A DNA stretch of 64,000 bases from Roseovarius atlanticus (GCF_001441615.1 NZ_LAXJ01000003.1:310001-374000), one strand, 5' to 3'. Counted from the first letter of the stretch, positions 15,605-24,600 are shown. Notes: generated by a model not told the origin, from the letters alone. Translations and numbers: made by a program.

Positions 15605-16249
15605 ATGTCAGAGTACGACCCGCCGATGACCCCGCTTGAGGTGCTGCACGAGGATCACGAGATCCTTGTGGTGGCCAAGCCATCCGGCCTGCTGAGCGTG
15701 CCGGGCAAGGTCGAACACCTGGCCGATTGCCTGCTGGCGCGTGTGCAGGAGGCGTTTCCCATGGCGCTGCTGGTGCATCGGCTGGATCGGGACACGTCGG
15801 GCGTGATGGTGTTTGCGCTCTCGCCCCACGCGCAGCGGCACCTGGGCCTGCAATTCGAAAAGCGGCAGGTGAAGAAGATCTACACCGCGCGGGTCTGGGG
15901 CCGGGTCGGGGAGCGGACGGGGACGGTGGATCTGCCGCTTATCGTGGACTGGCCGAACCGGCCCCGGCAGAAGGTGTGCTTTGAGACCGGCAAGGCGGCG
16001 GTGACGGACTGGCGCGTGCAGCGGTACGGCGAGGGCGAGACCCGGATGCGGCTGATGCCGAAGACTGGGCGCAGCCACCAGCTGCGGGTGCATATGCAGG
16101 CCTTGGGCCATCCGATTTTGGGCGATCCGTTCTATGCCGAGGGCGCGGCGCTGGAACATGAGCGCCTGATGCTGCATTCCGAGGAGTTGCGGCTGCGGCA
16201 CCCGGATGGCGGGGCTGGGATGGTGTTTCGCCAGAAGGCGCCGTTCTGA
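15605..16249 (+). CDS. rluA: RluA-family rRNA/tRNA pseudouridine synthase
   Basis: 214 aa. The catalytic motif HRLDRDTSG carries Asp61. The segments VAKPSGLLSVPGK, DWPNRPRQKVCFETGK and KTGRSHQLRVHMQALGHPIL match RluA of E. coli closely, rather than RluC or RluD, and no S4 domain is present. RluA makes pseudouridine 746 in 23S rRNA and 32 in several tRNAs. ATG 15605 is used; an in-frame ATG 12 bases upstream is possible. It follows the dehydrogenase gene by 59 bases and may be transcribed separately. Confidence 0.92.
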   Translation: MSEYDPPMTPLEVLHEDHEILVVAKPSGLLSVPGKVEHLADCLLARVQEAFPMALLVHRLDRDTSGVMVFALSPHAQRHLGLQFEKRQVKKIYTARVWGRVGERTGTVDLPLIVDWPNRPRQKVCFETGKAAVTDWRVQRYGEGETRMRLMPKTGRSHQLRVHMQALGHPILGDPFYAEGAALEHERLMLHSEELRLRHPDGGAGMVFRQKAPF

Positions 16250-16284
16250 AGCGGGCGGTGCGCTTGGATCGGGCCATTGGTCTT

Positions 16285-16305
16285 GAGTATTTTTAGAACA
16301 GTGAA
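16285..16305 (+). repeat. Short intergenic repeat, copy 2
   Basis: Second copy of the 21-base motif seen at 4712-4732 (GAGTATTT, three variable bases, GAACAGTGAA). It lies in the 58 bases between the ends of the convergent rluA and kinase-like genes. Confidence 0.55.
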
Positions 16306-16307
16306 CG

Positions 16308-17354
16308 TTATGCGCGCAGCACGCGGTCGGTGAGGTTGAGGCGCTGCGTGATGATGGGTTTCAGCGTGGCGGCGAGATCTGAATCGTCGGCCTTTAGCTG
16401 CTCCAGTTCGTCGAGGCGATTGGTGGCGATGAGGGTGAGCGCATCGAGGCGGGGCGTGCCGTCGGGGTGGCGGGGGAGCGCGGCAACGGTCTGGATGTGT
16501 TCGGGTTTGGGCGTGGGGGCCAGTTTGGTCACTTCCGCGTTGCTAAGTGAGGTTTCGACAAAGGCGTAGAGGCCGACTCCCTTGGCGGGCAGGGCGAAGG
16601 TGCAAAGGGCGATGTCGGTGATCTGCGGGTGATCGAGCAGGGCCTTGCGCAGGGCGGGGCCGTCACGTTCCAGCCGGTCCTCGGTGCCTTCGCCGTCGGA
16701 CCAGTTCATCAGGCGGCGCGTGATGAAATTGTAGAGCCGCTTGCCGGTGGCCATCCAGAGGCGCGAGGGCAGGGATTTCTGTGCCAGCATTTTATGTTCG
16801 GAGGGCGTGAGCAGGCCGGGTGCATAGGCGCGTTTCTGTTTCAGCAGGTGGCGCAGGTCCTCGCGGGCCTTGAGGCGGAAGAGCTTGCCGCGCCGGGGGT
16901 GGACCGAGGCGAGCTGAAAGTCGATGACGGCGGCGCGGCCCTCGGGCGTCATCAGCCAGTTCTGGGGCTTGGCGATGTCGTTGTGGGTGACGCCGGCGCG
17001 GCGCATTTCGCGCAGGAGGCGCTTGGCGTCGCGGTACCAGTCCGGGTCGGACGGCTTGGCCAGTTGGAGCGGCGTGCCTTGGGTCCAGCTGCGCAGGAGG
17101 CCCACATGGTCGGCGCGGAGCAGCGTTGGGCAGCCCTCGATCCCCTGCACGGCGCGCAAGCCTCGGGTTTCGCGGGCGGCGAGCCAGCGCGAGAGCGGGC
17201 GGGCGTAGAGCGGGACGGTGTCGAGCTTGCGCAGGACGACGGCGATGTCGGGGTGGCCTTTGAGATGGCCGGAAATGGTTTCCGAGAAGATATCGCGCTT
17301 GTGCACGGTCTCGGGCACGAAGGCGGCTTGCGCGATATCGGGGGTGATTTCCAT
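16308..17354 (-). CDS. Small-molecule/protein kinase-like protein fused to a degenerate acyl-CoA-synthetase C-terminal domain
   Basis: 348 aa. The middle holds a minimal kinase fold of the RIO1 / lipopolysaccharide-kinase type: catalytic-loop THNDIAKPQNWLM (residues 123-135, with Asp126 and Asn132) and metal-binding DFQ (145-147). No classical glycine-rich loop is obvious. Residues about 238-310 resemble the C-terminal subdomain of acyl-CoA synthetases: HPQITDIAL, then AFVETS, then AALPRHPDGTPRLDAL. There the catalytic Lys of the usual GK pair is Thr, so the tail is probably not catalytic. It heads no clear operon; two glycosyltransferase genes lie 54 bases upstream on the same strand, suggesting a surface-glycan role. 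Confidence 0.75.
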   Translation of the reverse strand: MEITPDIAQAAFVPETVHKRDIFSETISGHLKGHPDIAVVLRKLDTVPLYARPLSRWLAARETRGLRAVQGIEGCPTLLRADHVGLLRSWTQGTPLQLAKPSDPDWYRDAKRLLREMRRAGVTHNDIAKPQNWLMTPEGRAAVIDFQLASVHPRRGKLFRLKAREDLRHLLKQKRAYAPGLLTPSEHKMLAQKSLPSRLWMATGKRLYNFITRRLMNWSDGEGTEDRLERDGPALRKALLDHPQITDIALCTFALPAKGVGLYAFVETSLSNAEVTKLAPTPKPEHIQTVAALPRHPDGTPRLDALTLIATNRLDELEQLKADDSDLAATLKPIITQRLNLTDRVLRA

Positions 17355-17389
17355 GTGGGGTGTGTAGTGGGTTTCGCCGTGTGGGGGAA

Positions 17390-17412
17390 GGTGGGGTGGA
17401 ACCCCACCCTAC
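17390..17412. repeat. REP-like hairpin followed by CCTAC, copy 1
   Basis: A 7-bp perfect stem (17391-17397 with 17401-17407, GTGGGGT and ACCCCAC, loop GGA), extended to 8 bp by 17390 and 17408. It is followed by CCTAC. A related element is at 52129-52150. It sits between the GT11 gene's 3' end and the kinase-like gene's start. Confidence 0.6.
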
Positions 17413-18269
17413 AGGCGTGTCCAATGGTCGGGGATGAGATCGGGGTTGGAGAGTTTGGGGTCGGTGAACCACGTTTCGGGCGCCACCACGATCTTGTCAG
17501 GATTGGGATTCAGCCAGGCGGCCCACCACGAGAAGGTGGAATTGGCGATGACGTTATGGGCGCAGAGGGTTTGCAGGTGCAGGTCGAAATGGCCGGTGGT
17601 CTCGTCATTGAGGTCGACCACCACGGTGTCAAAACCGAGCGCGAGGTTGTCGCGGGCCCAGGCAGGATCGTTGGAGAAGACGAAGCAGGTGGGCGCGGTG
17701 CCTGTCGTGTCGGCGATGTGTCGGGCGGCGCTGCGATAATAGTCGGGCGTCATGGCGGCATAGGCGCCGGTGGCGATGTAGTCGCCGCGCCGGACGTGAA
17801 GCGCGACGGGATTGGCGGCCCCAATGATGCGGGCGGCCATGTCGGCGTTGGGAGTGTCGAGCGGGGTGGTGAAGGTAAGGTCGTTGCGGATCCGGTCGGC
17901 GATGTCGGCGAAATAGCGTTCGGATTGCCAGTAGCCGTGCAGGTAGGTATCGGGCGGCAGGTCCAGAAACGCGGGGTCGAAGCCGAGAGTCTTTTCCCGG
18001 TAGATCCTGGGCGACGTGCCGAAGGCGCGCCACAGGCCGTAGCGCAGCCAGCCGTCGGATTTGGCCGGCGGCAGGGGACCTTGCCGGGTGAAGCGGGCAT
18101 TGGCGTAATGCGCGAAGCAGTCACCGCGGTCGGCGGAGCCCGCCACGTAGCGGTTGTCGACCTGAAGCTCGCAGCAAAGCTTGTCCGCCAGCGCCCGGGC
18201 GGCGGCATACTGGAACATCTGGTTGCCGGCGCCGCCGAAGAGGCGGGTGATGATGCGGTCAGTCGTCAT
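17409..18269 (-). CDS. Alpha-1,2-fucosyltransferase-family glycosyltransferase (GT11)
   Basis: 286 aa. GT11 marks are visible: N-terminal GGAGNQMFQYAAARAL, central ALHVRRGDYI (GDP-sugar binding) and ANSTFSWWAAWL near the C-terminus, then the KIVVAPETWF strand. The family transfers fucose in alpha-1,2 linkage to galactose in O-antigens and capsules; a fucose donor is likely but not proven by motifs. The ATG at 18267-18269 overlaps the TAA of the GT25 gene by one base, so the two are coupled. Confidence 0.9.
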   Translation of the reverse strand: MTTDRIITRLFGGAGNQMFQYAAARALADKLCCELQVDNRYVAGSADRGDCFAHYANARFTRQGPLPPAKSDGWLRYGLWRAFGTSPRIYREKTLGFDPAFLDLPPDTYLHGYWQSERYFADIADRIRNDLTFTTPLDTPNADMAARIIGAANPVALHVRRGDYIATGAYAAMTPDYYRSAARHIADTTGTAPTCFVFSNDPAWARDNLALGFDTVVVDLNDETTGHFDLHLQTLCAHNVIANSTFSWWAAWLNPNPDKIVVAPETWFTDPKLSNPDLIPDHWTRL

Positions 18270-19048
18270 TACCCCTTGTCCTGCGCGAAGCCGCCCCCGG
18301 TGGGGGCGGTGCTGTGGCGCGACAGGCGCGCGACACCGGCGCGATAGCGGGTGCGGTGAAACTCGCGCATGAGCTTTTCCGTCCAGGGCTTGTCACCGGA
18401 CTGGATGGTGGAGCCGTCCAGGTCCTCGCCGATATCGGCGAGGCCCGAAGGGTAGATTACGGCCGGGCGTAGGCCGGTGTGCCAGTGCGATTGGATGAGC
18501 GTGTCGACGGGGCGGTCGAACGGGTCGGACAGCGCCAGAAGGTGGGCGGCGGCGGTGCGGCTGACCATCTGGCCGGTGGTGCGCAGACCGGCCTGTTGCG
18601 GGACCACCAGGCGGCAATCGCCGGAGGTGTCGACGAGGTGCGACGGACCCTTGGGCGCGCGGGTCTGGAACTGGATATAGCCCAGCTTGCCGATATGGGT
18701 ACGGGCGAGGTTGAAAGCGGCATGAAATGTGTCGGGGTCGATCTCGGCGTCGTCTTCGAGGATCAGGGCGGCGTCCGCGTCGCGCATCTGAAGCTCGGCC
18801 CAGATCTGGCGGTGCGACAGTGTGCAGCCGATCTCGCCCGCCTTGAGGGGGAAGGGATAGGCGGGGTCGAACAATGCGGCCCCGACGCTGGCGGACAAAT
18901 CGGTGGAGGACATGGCGGAGCCATCGACGGCAGGCCAGATTTCGCCTTTCGTGCCGCCGATTTCGCGGGCGTCGGCCAAAAGCGCCTGCGCGTTGTCTCG
19001 CCGGGCCGAGGCCCGGACGAGATGCAACACGAAGACGTGGACCTCCAT
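18269..19048 (-). CDS. Glycosyltransferase family 25 (LPS biosynthesis type)
   Basis: 259 aa from ATG 19048 (MEVHVFVLHL). The GT25 pattern is present: EIGCTLSHRQIW (residues about 72-83) and the metal/donor motif LILEDDAEID (about 95-104). GT25 enzymes add galactose or glucose to lipo-oligosaccharide cores. It starts five bases after the stop of the aldehyde dehydrogenase gene and overlaps the fucosyltransferase gene. An isolated two-gene glycan module of this kind often decorates the outer surface. Confidence 0.85.
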   Translation of the reverse strand: MEVHVFVLHLVRASARRDNAQALLADAREIGGTKGEIWPAVDGSAMSSTDLSASVGAALFDPAYPFPLKAGEIGCTLSHRQIWAELQMRDADAALILEDDAEIDPDTFHAAFNLARTHIGKLGYIQFQTRAPKGPSHLVDTSGDCRLVVPQQAGLRTTGQMVSRTAAAHLLALSDPFDRPVDTLIQSHWHTGLRPAVIYPSGLADIGEDLDGSTIQSGDKPWTEKLMREFHRTRYRAGVARLSRHSTAPTGGGFAQDKG

Positions 19049-19053
19049 CGTCG

Positions 19054-20496
19054 TCAGGCGCCTTCGGTCCAGCCGGAGACGGCCTTGACCTCGAGGAAGT
19101 CCTCGAGCCCCCATCTGCCGCCTTCGCGCCCGTTGCCGGACTGTTTCATGCCGCCGAAGGGCGAGCCGAGGCCCCGGCTTTGGCCGTTCATTTCCACCAT
19201 GCCCGAGCGCAGGGCGCGGGCGCAGCGATTGGCGCGGGCCGGATCTTGCGTCTGGACGTAGTTCGTCAGGCCGTAGGGCGTGTCATTTGCGATCCGGATG
19301 CCGTCCTCTTCGGTTTCAAAGGGGATGATGGACAGGACCGGGCCGAAGATTTCCTCGCGCGCGATGGTCATGTCGTTGTTCACATCAGCGAAGATCGTCG
19401 GCTTGACGAAAAAGCCGCGATTGAGACCGTCGGGGCGGCCGGTGCCTCCGGTGACAAGGCGCGCGCCTTCGTCGATGCCTTTCTGGATCAGGTCCTGGAT
19501 CTTGTTGAACTGGGTCTCGTTCACCACGGGGCCCATGTGGCGGCCTTCGTCAGACGCGGGGCCGACGGTGACCTTGCCCGCCGTCTCGGCGGCGGTCTCG
19601 ACCGCTTGGTCGTAGATGTCGCGCTGCACCAGCATCCGGGTCGGCGCGTTACAGGACTGGCCGGTGTTGTTCATGCAGTGCAGGACGCCGCGCTTGACGG
19701 CCTTTTCATCGGCATCGGCAAAGATGAGGTTGGCGCCCTTGCCGCCAAGCTCCAGCGAAACGCGCTTGAGCGTGTCGGCGGCGTTCTTGGAGATGAGTTT
19801 GCCGGCGCGCGAGGAGCCGGTGAAGGACACCATGTCGACGTCCGGGTGGCCGGTGAGCGCCGTGCCCGCGCCCGCGCCGTCGCCGTTGACGAGGTTGAAG
19901 ACGCCCTTCGGAAAGCCTGCCTCGTCGATCATCTCGGCGAAGAGCAGGGCCGAGAGGGGCGATTCCTCGGACGGTTTGAGGATCATTGTGCAGCCAGCCA
20001 GAAGACCCGCGATGACCTTGAGCGAGATCTGGTTCATCGGCCAGTTCCAGGGCGTGATCATGGTGACCACGCCCACCGCCTCGTGAATGATACGGTCATT
20101 GGGGGCGTGGTCGCCCAGAGGTTCGATCCAGTCGAATTCCGACGCGGCCTTGAGGATGGCGTCCATGTGGGACGAGCCGGCGCCGACCTGTTGGGCGCGG
20201 GCAAGGTCGATGGGGGCGCCCATTTCCATGCTGATGGCCTTGGCCATGTCCTCGGCGCGGGATTTGTAGATCTCGCGCAGTTTCTCGACCAGGGCCATGC
20301 GCTCGGCCACGGGGGTTGCCATCCAGCCGGGAAAGGCGGCTTTGGCGGCGGCGACGGCGGCGTCGCAATCGGCCTCACCGGCCAGCGAGATCACCGCGCA
20401 GGGGTCTTCGGTCGAGGGGTCGATGACCTGGTGGTCGGTGCCCGCAATCGGGTCGACCCAGGCCCCGTCGATGTAGAACTGTTTCTTCTCGATCAT
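19054..20496 (-). CDS. NAD(P)-dependent aldehyde dehydrogenase
   Basis: 480 aa, the usual family length. The general base Glu is in SLELGGKGAN and the nucleophile Cys in NNTGQSCNAPTRML. The cofactor motif FTGSSRAGKL and the TPWNWPMNQ block are present. ATG 20496 follows AGGAAAAG; an earlier in-frame start lacks this. It is the first gene of a leftward unit with the two glycosyltransferases, though the functional connection is not evident. The aldehyde substrate cannot be assigned. Confidence 0.92.
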   Translation of the reverse strand: MIEKKQFYIDGAWVDPIAGTDHQVIDPSTEDPCAVISLAGEADCDAAVAAAKAAFPGWMATPVAERMALVEKLREIYKSRAEDMAKAISMEMGAPIDLARAQQVGAGSSHMDAILKAASEFDWIEPLGDHAPNDRIIHEAVGVVTMITPWNWPMNQISLKVIAGLLAGCTMILKPSEESPLSALLFAEMIDEAGFPKGVFNLVNGDGAGAGTALTGHPDVDMVSFTGSSRAGKLISKNAADTLKRVSLELGGKGANLIFADADEKAVKRGVLHCMNNTGQSCNAPTRMLVQRDIYDQAVETAAETAGKVTVGPASDEGRHMGPVVNETQFNKIQDLIQKGIDEGARLVTGGTGRPDGLNRGFFVKPTIFADVNNDMTIAREEIFGPVLSIIPFETEEDGIRIANDTPYGLTNYVQTQDPARANRCARALRSGMVEMNGQSRGLGSPFGGMKQSGNGREGGRWGLEDFLEVKAVSGWTEGA

Positions 20497-20647
20497 TGCT
20501 TTTCCTTTCGTACCGGGCCGTCCGCCTGGCATTTGCCGCGCAGATGACCATAGGGGGCGGGACGCCGCAAGAGGTGGGTGTTGTTTTCACCGTCGCCTTC
20601 TTATGTTGAGGCCAGAGGTTAGATTTTCAACACGAAGGAGATGCCTG

Positions 20648-21301
20648 ATGGCACTGCGGATCAACGACACCATTCCCGACCTGAAAGTAAACACTGACCA
20701 GGGCGAATTCAGCCTGCATGACTGGATCGGCGACAGCTGGGCGATCCTGTTCTCGCATCCCAAGGATTTCACGCCGGTGTGCACCACCGAGTTCGGCGCC
20801 GTCGCGCGGCTGGCCGACGAGTGGGAAAAACGCGGCACCAAGGTGATCGGCGTCAGCGTTGACGGCGTGGAGGACCACAAGAAATGGAAGGGCGACATCG
20901 AGACCGCCGGTGGCGCCAAGCCGGGCTTTCCGATCATCGCCGATGATGGCCTGGAAGTGTCCAAGGCCTTCGACATGCTGCCTGCCGAGGCCTATCTGCC
21001 TGACGGCCGCACACCCGCCGACAGCGCCACGGTGCGTTCGGTCTTCATCATCGGGCCGGACAAGCAGCTGAAGCTGACCATGACCTACCCGATGACCGTG
21101 GGGCGCAACTTTGGCGAGGTGCTGCGCGCGCTCGACGCGTTGCAGACCAGCGCCGGGCAGGGTGTGGCGACGCCCGCCGACTGGACCGTGGGGCAGGACG
21201 TGGTGATCCCCACCTCGGTCAGCGACGAGGACGCGAAGGCCAAGTTCGGTGAGTTCAACACCGTGCTGCCCTACCTGCGGATGGCGAAACTGCCGGGCTG
21301 A
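20648..21301 (+). CDS. 1-Cys peroxiredoxin (Prx6 type)
   Basis: 217 aa. The peroxidatic Cys45 stands in HPKDFTPVCTTEFG, and the later GVSVDGVEDHKKW and MTYPMTVGRNF segments are typical of Prx6-like 1-Cys peroxiredoxins, which reduce hydrogen and lipid peroxides. The long C-terminal domain is complete. GAAGGAG sits seven bases before ATG 20648. It is divergent from the aldehyde dehydrogenase across a 151-base intergenic region that should hold both promoters. Confidence 0.93.
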   Translation: MALRINDTIPDLKVNTDQGEFSLHDWIGDSWAILFSHPKDFTPVCTTEFGAVARLADEWEKRGTKVIGVSVDGVEDHKKWKGDIETAGGAKPGFPIIADDGLEVSKAFDMLPAEAYLPDGRTPADSATVRSVFIIGPDKQLKLTMTYPMTVGRNFGEVLRALDALQTSAGQGVATPADWTVGQDVVIPTSVSDEDAKAKFGEFNTVLPYLRMAKLPG

Positions 21302-21451
21302 TCCGGTCGGGCGCTATTAAAATGTGCGGTTGCGCCGCGCAGGATATTGGGTCGGAGGGGCGCTGCCCCTCCGGTCGAAACCGGGGTTTCGACCTCCTCC
21401 CCGGGATATTTACGGCCAGAGGAAGAGGGGCCTGTCGGGCGGTCATTCCGG

Positions 21452-22258
21452 TCAGCGCGTAAAGCTTTGCGCCCCGTCGGGCTGGGCGATGCCCGAGCGC
21501 ACGTCGCGGCGCAGGCGCAGGCCGCAGCGTTCGATCATCCGGCAGGAGGCAAGGTTGGTGGTGCGCGCGAATTGCTGCACCCGCTCGGCGCCGAGATCGT
21601 CCACCGCCGCGCGCAGGGCAAGGGCATTGACCCGGACGCCGATGCCGCGTTTGCGCTGATCCTCGTGCACCGCCACGAGCCCGGTCCAGGCGGTGGCGTG
21701 ATGCGGGCCATGGGCGTTGTAGGGAAAGTAGGCAAAGGCGGTGGCAGCGATGGCGCCGTCTGCCGGGTCGGTGAGCACGGCGAGCGCGGCAGGTCCCGTC
21801 TGACCCGAGAGCACCTGCGCCGGGTAGGGCGCGATGCCGCAGCGGGCGATGAAATCCTGCACCTTTTCGAAGAACGCAAGATCGTCGGGACCGGATGGCG
21901 CGGCCGGCACCAGATCGTCGCGCGCCTGACCGAGCGCGTCGTCGCAGGCGGCCCGGATACCGTCGCGCGGGCCGTCGAACACGTCCCACCAGCTTATGGT
22001 GCAGCCGATCTCGGCCAGGCGGCGCTCGATTTCAGGGCAGTCTTCCGTCGGGGTCATGCGAAAGGTGATCGCACCCTGGTCGTGCAGGATTTGCTCGATC
22101 CTGTCCCAGCCGAACCGGTCGGGGTCGTCCGTGCCGGCCATGCGGGCGGCAAAAACCGCGCCGGGTGTGTCGCGCAGCGTGTCCGCTGCCGCCAGTGTCG
22201 CCGCCTGCAGCTTTTGTTGGGCGGCGCTGCCGTAAAGGCCATTCATGGTGCCGGTCAT
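21452..22258 (-). CDS. GNAT-family N-acetyltransferase
   Basis: 268 aa. The C-terminal half carries a GNAT fold: WTGLVAVHEDQRKRGIGVRV (acetyl-CoA-binding motif A, residues about 195-215), then ALALRAAVDDLGAE and FARTTNLASCRMIERCGL (motif B). The N-terminal 120 residues are poorly conserved and may be a degenerate second GNAT domain. AAGGGGA precedes ATG 22258. The acceptor is unknown. Confidence 0.85.
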   Translation of the reverse strand: MTGTMNGLYGSAAQQKLQAATLAAADTLRDTPGAVFAARMAGTDDPDRFGWDRIEQILHDQGAITFRMTPTEDCPEIERRLAEIGCTISWWDVFDGPRDGIRAACDDALGQARDDLVPAAPSGPDDLAFFEKVQDFIARCGIAPYPAQVLSGQTGPAALAVLTDPADGAIAATAFAYFPYNAHGPHHATAWTGLVAVHEDQRKRGIGVRVNALALRAAVDDLGAERVQQFARTTNLASCRMIERCGLRLRRDVRSGIAQPDGAQSFTR

Positions 22259-22397
22259 GTGGTCCCCTTCGTAACTCGCCCGTGATCACTTTAGCACAAA
22301 AGTGGCAGATCGGTATCGCCCGCGCGCTTGGCGCGGCGGCGGATGCCTGGCCTGTCGGTTATGGACAGGGCGCTGTTTTTGCGCGACATAACCCGTC

Positions 22398-23432
22398 ATG
22401 ACGAAACGAGACCCTTTCGAAATCGGCGGTCAGGTGGTGAAGGCCGGCGCGCGTGAGACGGTGGACGTGCCAGTGAGCACATTGTCGGACCATACGCCGG
22501 TGAGCCTGGCCGTGCATGTCATTCACGGGCGGCGGCCCGGGCCGGTGTTGTTCGTGTCTGCGGCGATCCATGGCGACGAGGTGATCGGGGTCGAGATCGT
22601 GCGACGGCTGTTGCGGGCCGCGCCCCTGAAGGGAATGGCGGGCACGCTGCTGGCGGTGCCGATCGTCAACGGCTTCGGGTTTCACAACCATTCGCGGTAT
22701 CTGCCCGATCGGCGCGACCTGAACCGGTGTTTCCCGGGCGGCGCGGAAGGCAGCATGGCCTCGCGGCTGGCGCATATCTTCATGGAGGAGGTGGTGCGGC
22801 GCGCGGATGTGGGGATCGACCTGCATTCGGCGGCGATTCACCGCACGAACCTGCCGCAGATTCGGCTGACGCCGGGCAACGAGCGGCTGAAATCGCTGGG
22901 CGAGGCGTTCGGCGCGCCGGTGATGATGACCTCGAAGCTGCGCGAAGGCAGCCTGCGGCTGGCCGCCGAGGATGAGGGCGTGGATGTCCTGCTGTACGAA
23001 GGCGGCGAGGCACTGCGGTTCGACGAGTTGGCGGTGCGGGCCGGGGTGAGCGGCTGTCTGCGGGTGATGCGGCGGTTGGGCATGATCGGGGCCAAGGGTG
23101 TGCCGAAGCGGCGCAGCGTGCCGGTGGTGGCGAACACGTCGCACTGGTACCGGGCGCCGGTGGGCGGGGTCTTTCGCGGGTACAAGGCAATCGGCGACGC
23201 GGTGGAGCCGGGCACGGTGCTGGGTGCTGTCAGCGACCCCATGGGCCAGACCGACCGGGAGGTGATCTGCGAGGAGATGGGCATCGTGATCGGGCGGTCA
23301 AACATGCCTGCCGTATACGAGGGCGAGGCGCTGTTTCACATTGCCGCGACGCCAAGGGCGGAACATGCCGCGGAGGGCGCGGCGGCGTACATGGACGCCG
23401 CCCCGCTTTACGACGAGGACGAGATCATCTGA
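22398..23432 (+). CDS. Succinylglutamate desuccinylase/aspartoacylase-family zinc deacylase
   Basis: 344 aa. The zinc ligands of the AstE/AspA fold are visible: His58 and Glu61 in SAAIHGDEVIG and His143 in GIDLHSAAIH. The NRCFPGG segment is typical of the family. The C-terminal third has the beta-rich cap with YRAPVGGVFRGYKAIGDAV, found in the subfamily often annotated as AstE/AspA-like hydrolases. It removes an acyl group from an N-acyl amino compound; the substrate is not known. It diverges from the acetyltransferase gene over 139 bases. Confidence 0.88.
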   Translation: MTKRDPFEIGGQVVKAGARETVDVPVSTLSDHTPVSLAVHVIHGRRPGPVLFVSAAIHGDEVIGVEIVRRLLRAAPLKGMAGTLLAVPIVNGFGFHNHSRYLPDRRDLNRCFPGGAEGSMASRLAHIFMEEVVRRADVGIDLHSAAIHRTNLPQIRLTPGNERLKSLGEAFGAPVMMTSKLREGSLRLAAEDEGVDVLLYEGGEALRFDELAVRAGVSGCLRVMRRLGMIGAKGVPKRRSVPVVANTSHWYRAPVGGVFRGYKAIGDAVEPGTVLGAVSDPMGQTDREVICEEMGIVIGRSNMPAVYEGEALFHIAATPRAEHAAEGAAAYMDAAPLYDEDEII

Positions 23433-23442
23433 GTTGGTGGAC

Positions 23443-24123
23443 TCAGGTCGTGTGCTCGCGGTTCTGCGGCAGCAGGAAGATCGAGGTGGCCAGCAGGCTG
23501 AACACCAGCTCGTAGACCTCCCATTTGCGCGAGACGTCGATGGCGGCGATCACGAGGCTGGCGGCGACGGCCAGGACCGCGTGACGGGTGCCGGGGACCG
23601 GGGCCGCGATGCGGTCGAGCGTGCGTTTGATCCAGCCGACGCGCGGGTAGAGCAGGGGCAGGACGGCGAGGTAGATCAGCAGGATCAGCGTCAGGATCGG
23701 GCCGAAGAGCGTCTTGGCCAGGTGGAAATCGCCCCAGGGCGTGGGCACGATCAGGTTGTGCAGGTTGGTTTCCTGCTGCTTGTTGATCTCCTGGAACGTC
23801 TCGCCGGTTTCCCACCCGAAGATGCGCTGGCCCCAGGAAATTTCCTCGCCCGCGGCGAAGAAGAACAGGAGGGCGTAGAAGAGGGTGCAGGCGAGGGCGA
23901 GACTGGCGCCGCGTGCCTTTAGCGACCGTGCGTTCATCATGAGGACGAGGCTGGCCACGAAGAGGAAGATCGCGGTGCCGTACTCGACATAGCCGTCTTC
24001 GCGCGCATAGGTCAGCGAGAAGAAGTCGGTGCTGTAGAAATAGATGCCAACCGTGAGGACCAGCACGGCGACGATGACGCCGAGCAGAATTTTGTCGATT
24101 GTCCGGATCGTGGAAAGGGTCAT
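23443..24123 (-). CDS. Conserved multispanning membrane protein of unknown function
   Basis: 226 aa with about six hydrophobic segments: residues 12-30, 48-64, 72-90, 138-160, 180-195 and 205-222. The conserved-looking block between segments three and four reads AAGEEISWGQRIFGWETGE and continues with ETNLHNL; polar residues there may line a site at the membrane face. I do not recognise a named function. Its 3' end lies 10 bases from the convergent deacylase gene, and it is read toward it. Confidence 0.85.
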   Translation of the reverse strand: MTLSTIRTIDKILLGVIVAVLVLTVGIYFYSTDFFSLTYAREDGYVEYGTAIFLFVASLVLMMNARSLKARGASLALACTLFYALLFFFAAGEEISWGQRIFGWETGETFQEINKQQETNLHNLIVPTPWGDFHLAKTLFGPILTLILLIYLAVLPLLYPRVGWIKRTLDRIAAPVPGTRHAVLAVAASLVIAAIDVSRKWEVYELVFSLLATSIFLLPQNREHTT

Positions 24124-24222
24124 GGGGCGCGTGCCTCTCGCGAAAGATTTGGCGCGGAGATATGCGAGGCGCGGAGGCGCATCAAGCGCAAAGCCTTTTC
24201 GCGTGGCGGAGACCCGCGCGGA

Positions 24223-24600
24223 TCAGGCGTTGACGCGCTCAGGCCCGCCTGTGCTCATGGAGGTGCCGATATAGGGTTTGCCGGCCTCTTTCCAGGCACC
24301 GAAGCCGCCCTCCATATGGGCGATGCGGTCAATGCCGGCCTCGATGCAGGCACGGGCCATCTTTTCGGACCGGACGCCGGAGCCGCAATGTAAAACGATG
24401 CGCTTGTCGGACTGGCCGGGCAGTTTATGCGCGTCGAAGAACGGCATGGGCAAGAGCAGCGCGCCCTCGATATGCTGGAAGGCGTATTCGGGGATGGTGC
24501 GGACGTCGATCAGGACGATCTTGTTCGCGGCGAAAGCGTCGGCCACTTCTTCGGTGGTCCAGGTCTCGAAGTTGGCAGTGCCGATGGTTTCGGTTTTCAT
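24223..24600 (-). CDS. Single-domain rhodanese-like protein
   Basis: 125 aa. The domain runs from about residue 15 to 115, with [18 protein letters not shown] and the active-site loop [12 protein letters not shown], in which Cys72 is the catalytic sulfur carrier. ATG 24600 follows AGGAAAGG; an earlier in-frame start has no support. Such proteins transfer sulfane sulfur to thiols or cyanide; the partner is not indicated by neighbours. Confidence 0.9.
   Translation of the reverse strand: MKTETIGTANFETWTTEEVADAFAANKIVLIDVRTIPEYAFQHIEGALLLPMPFFDAHKLPGQSDKRIVLHCGSGVRSEKMARACIEAGIDRIAHMEGGFGAWKEAGKPYIGTSMSTGGPERVNA

Noticed and set aside
13527..15683. A 718-codon open frame opposite the second dehydrogenase
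   Set aside because: Antisense shadow of a well-conserved flavoprotein.
16629..18347. A 572-codon open frame on the plus strand across the kinase-like and GT11 genes
   Set aside because: No motifs; the opposite strand carries the conserved kinase and fucosyltransferase signatures.
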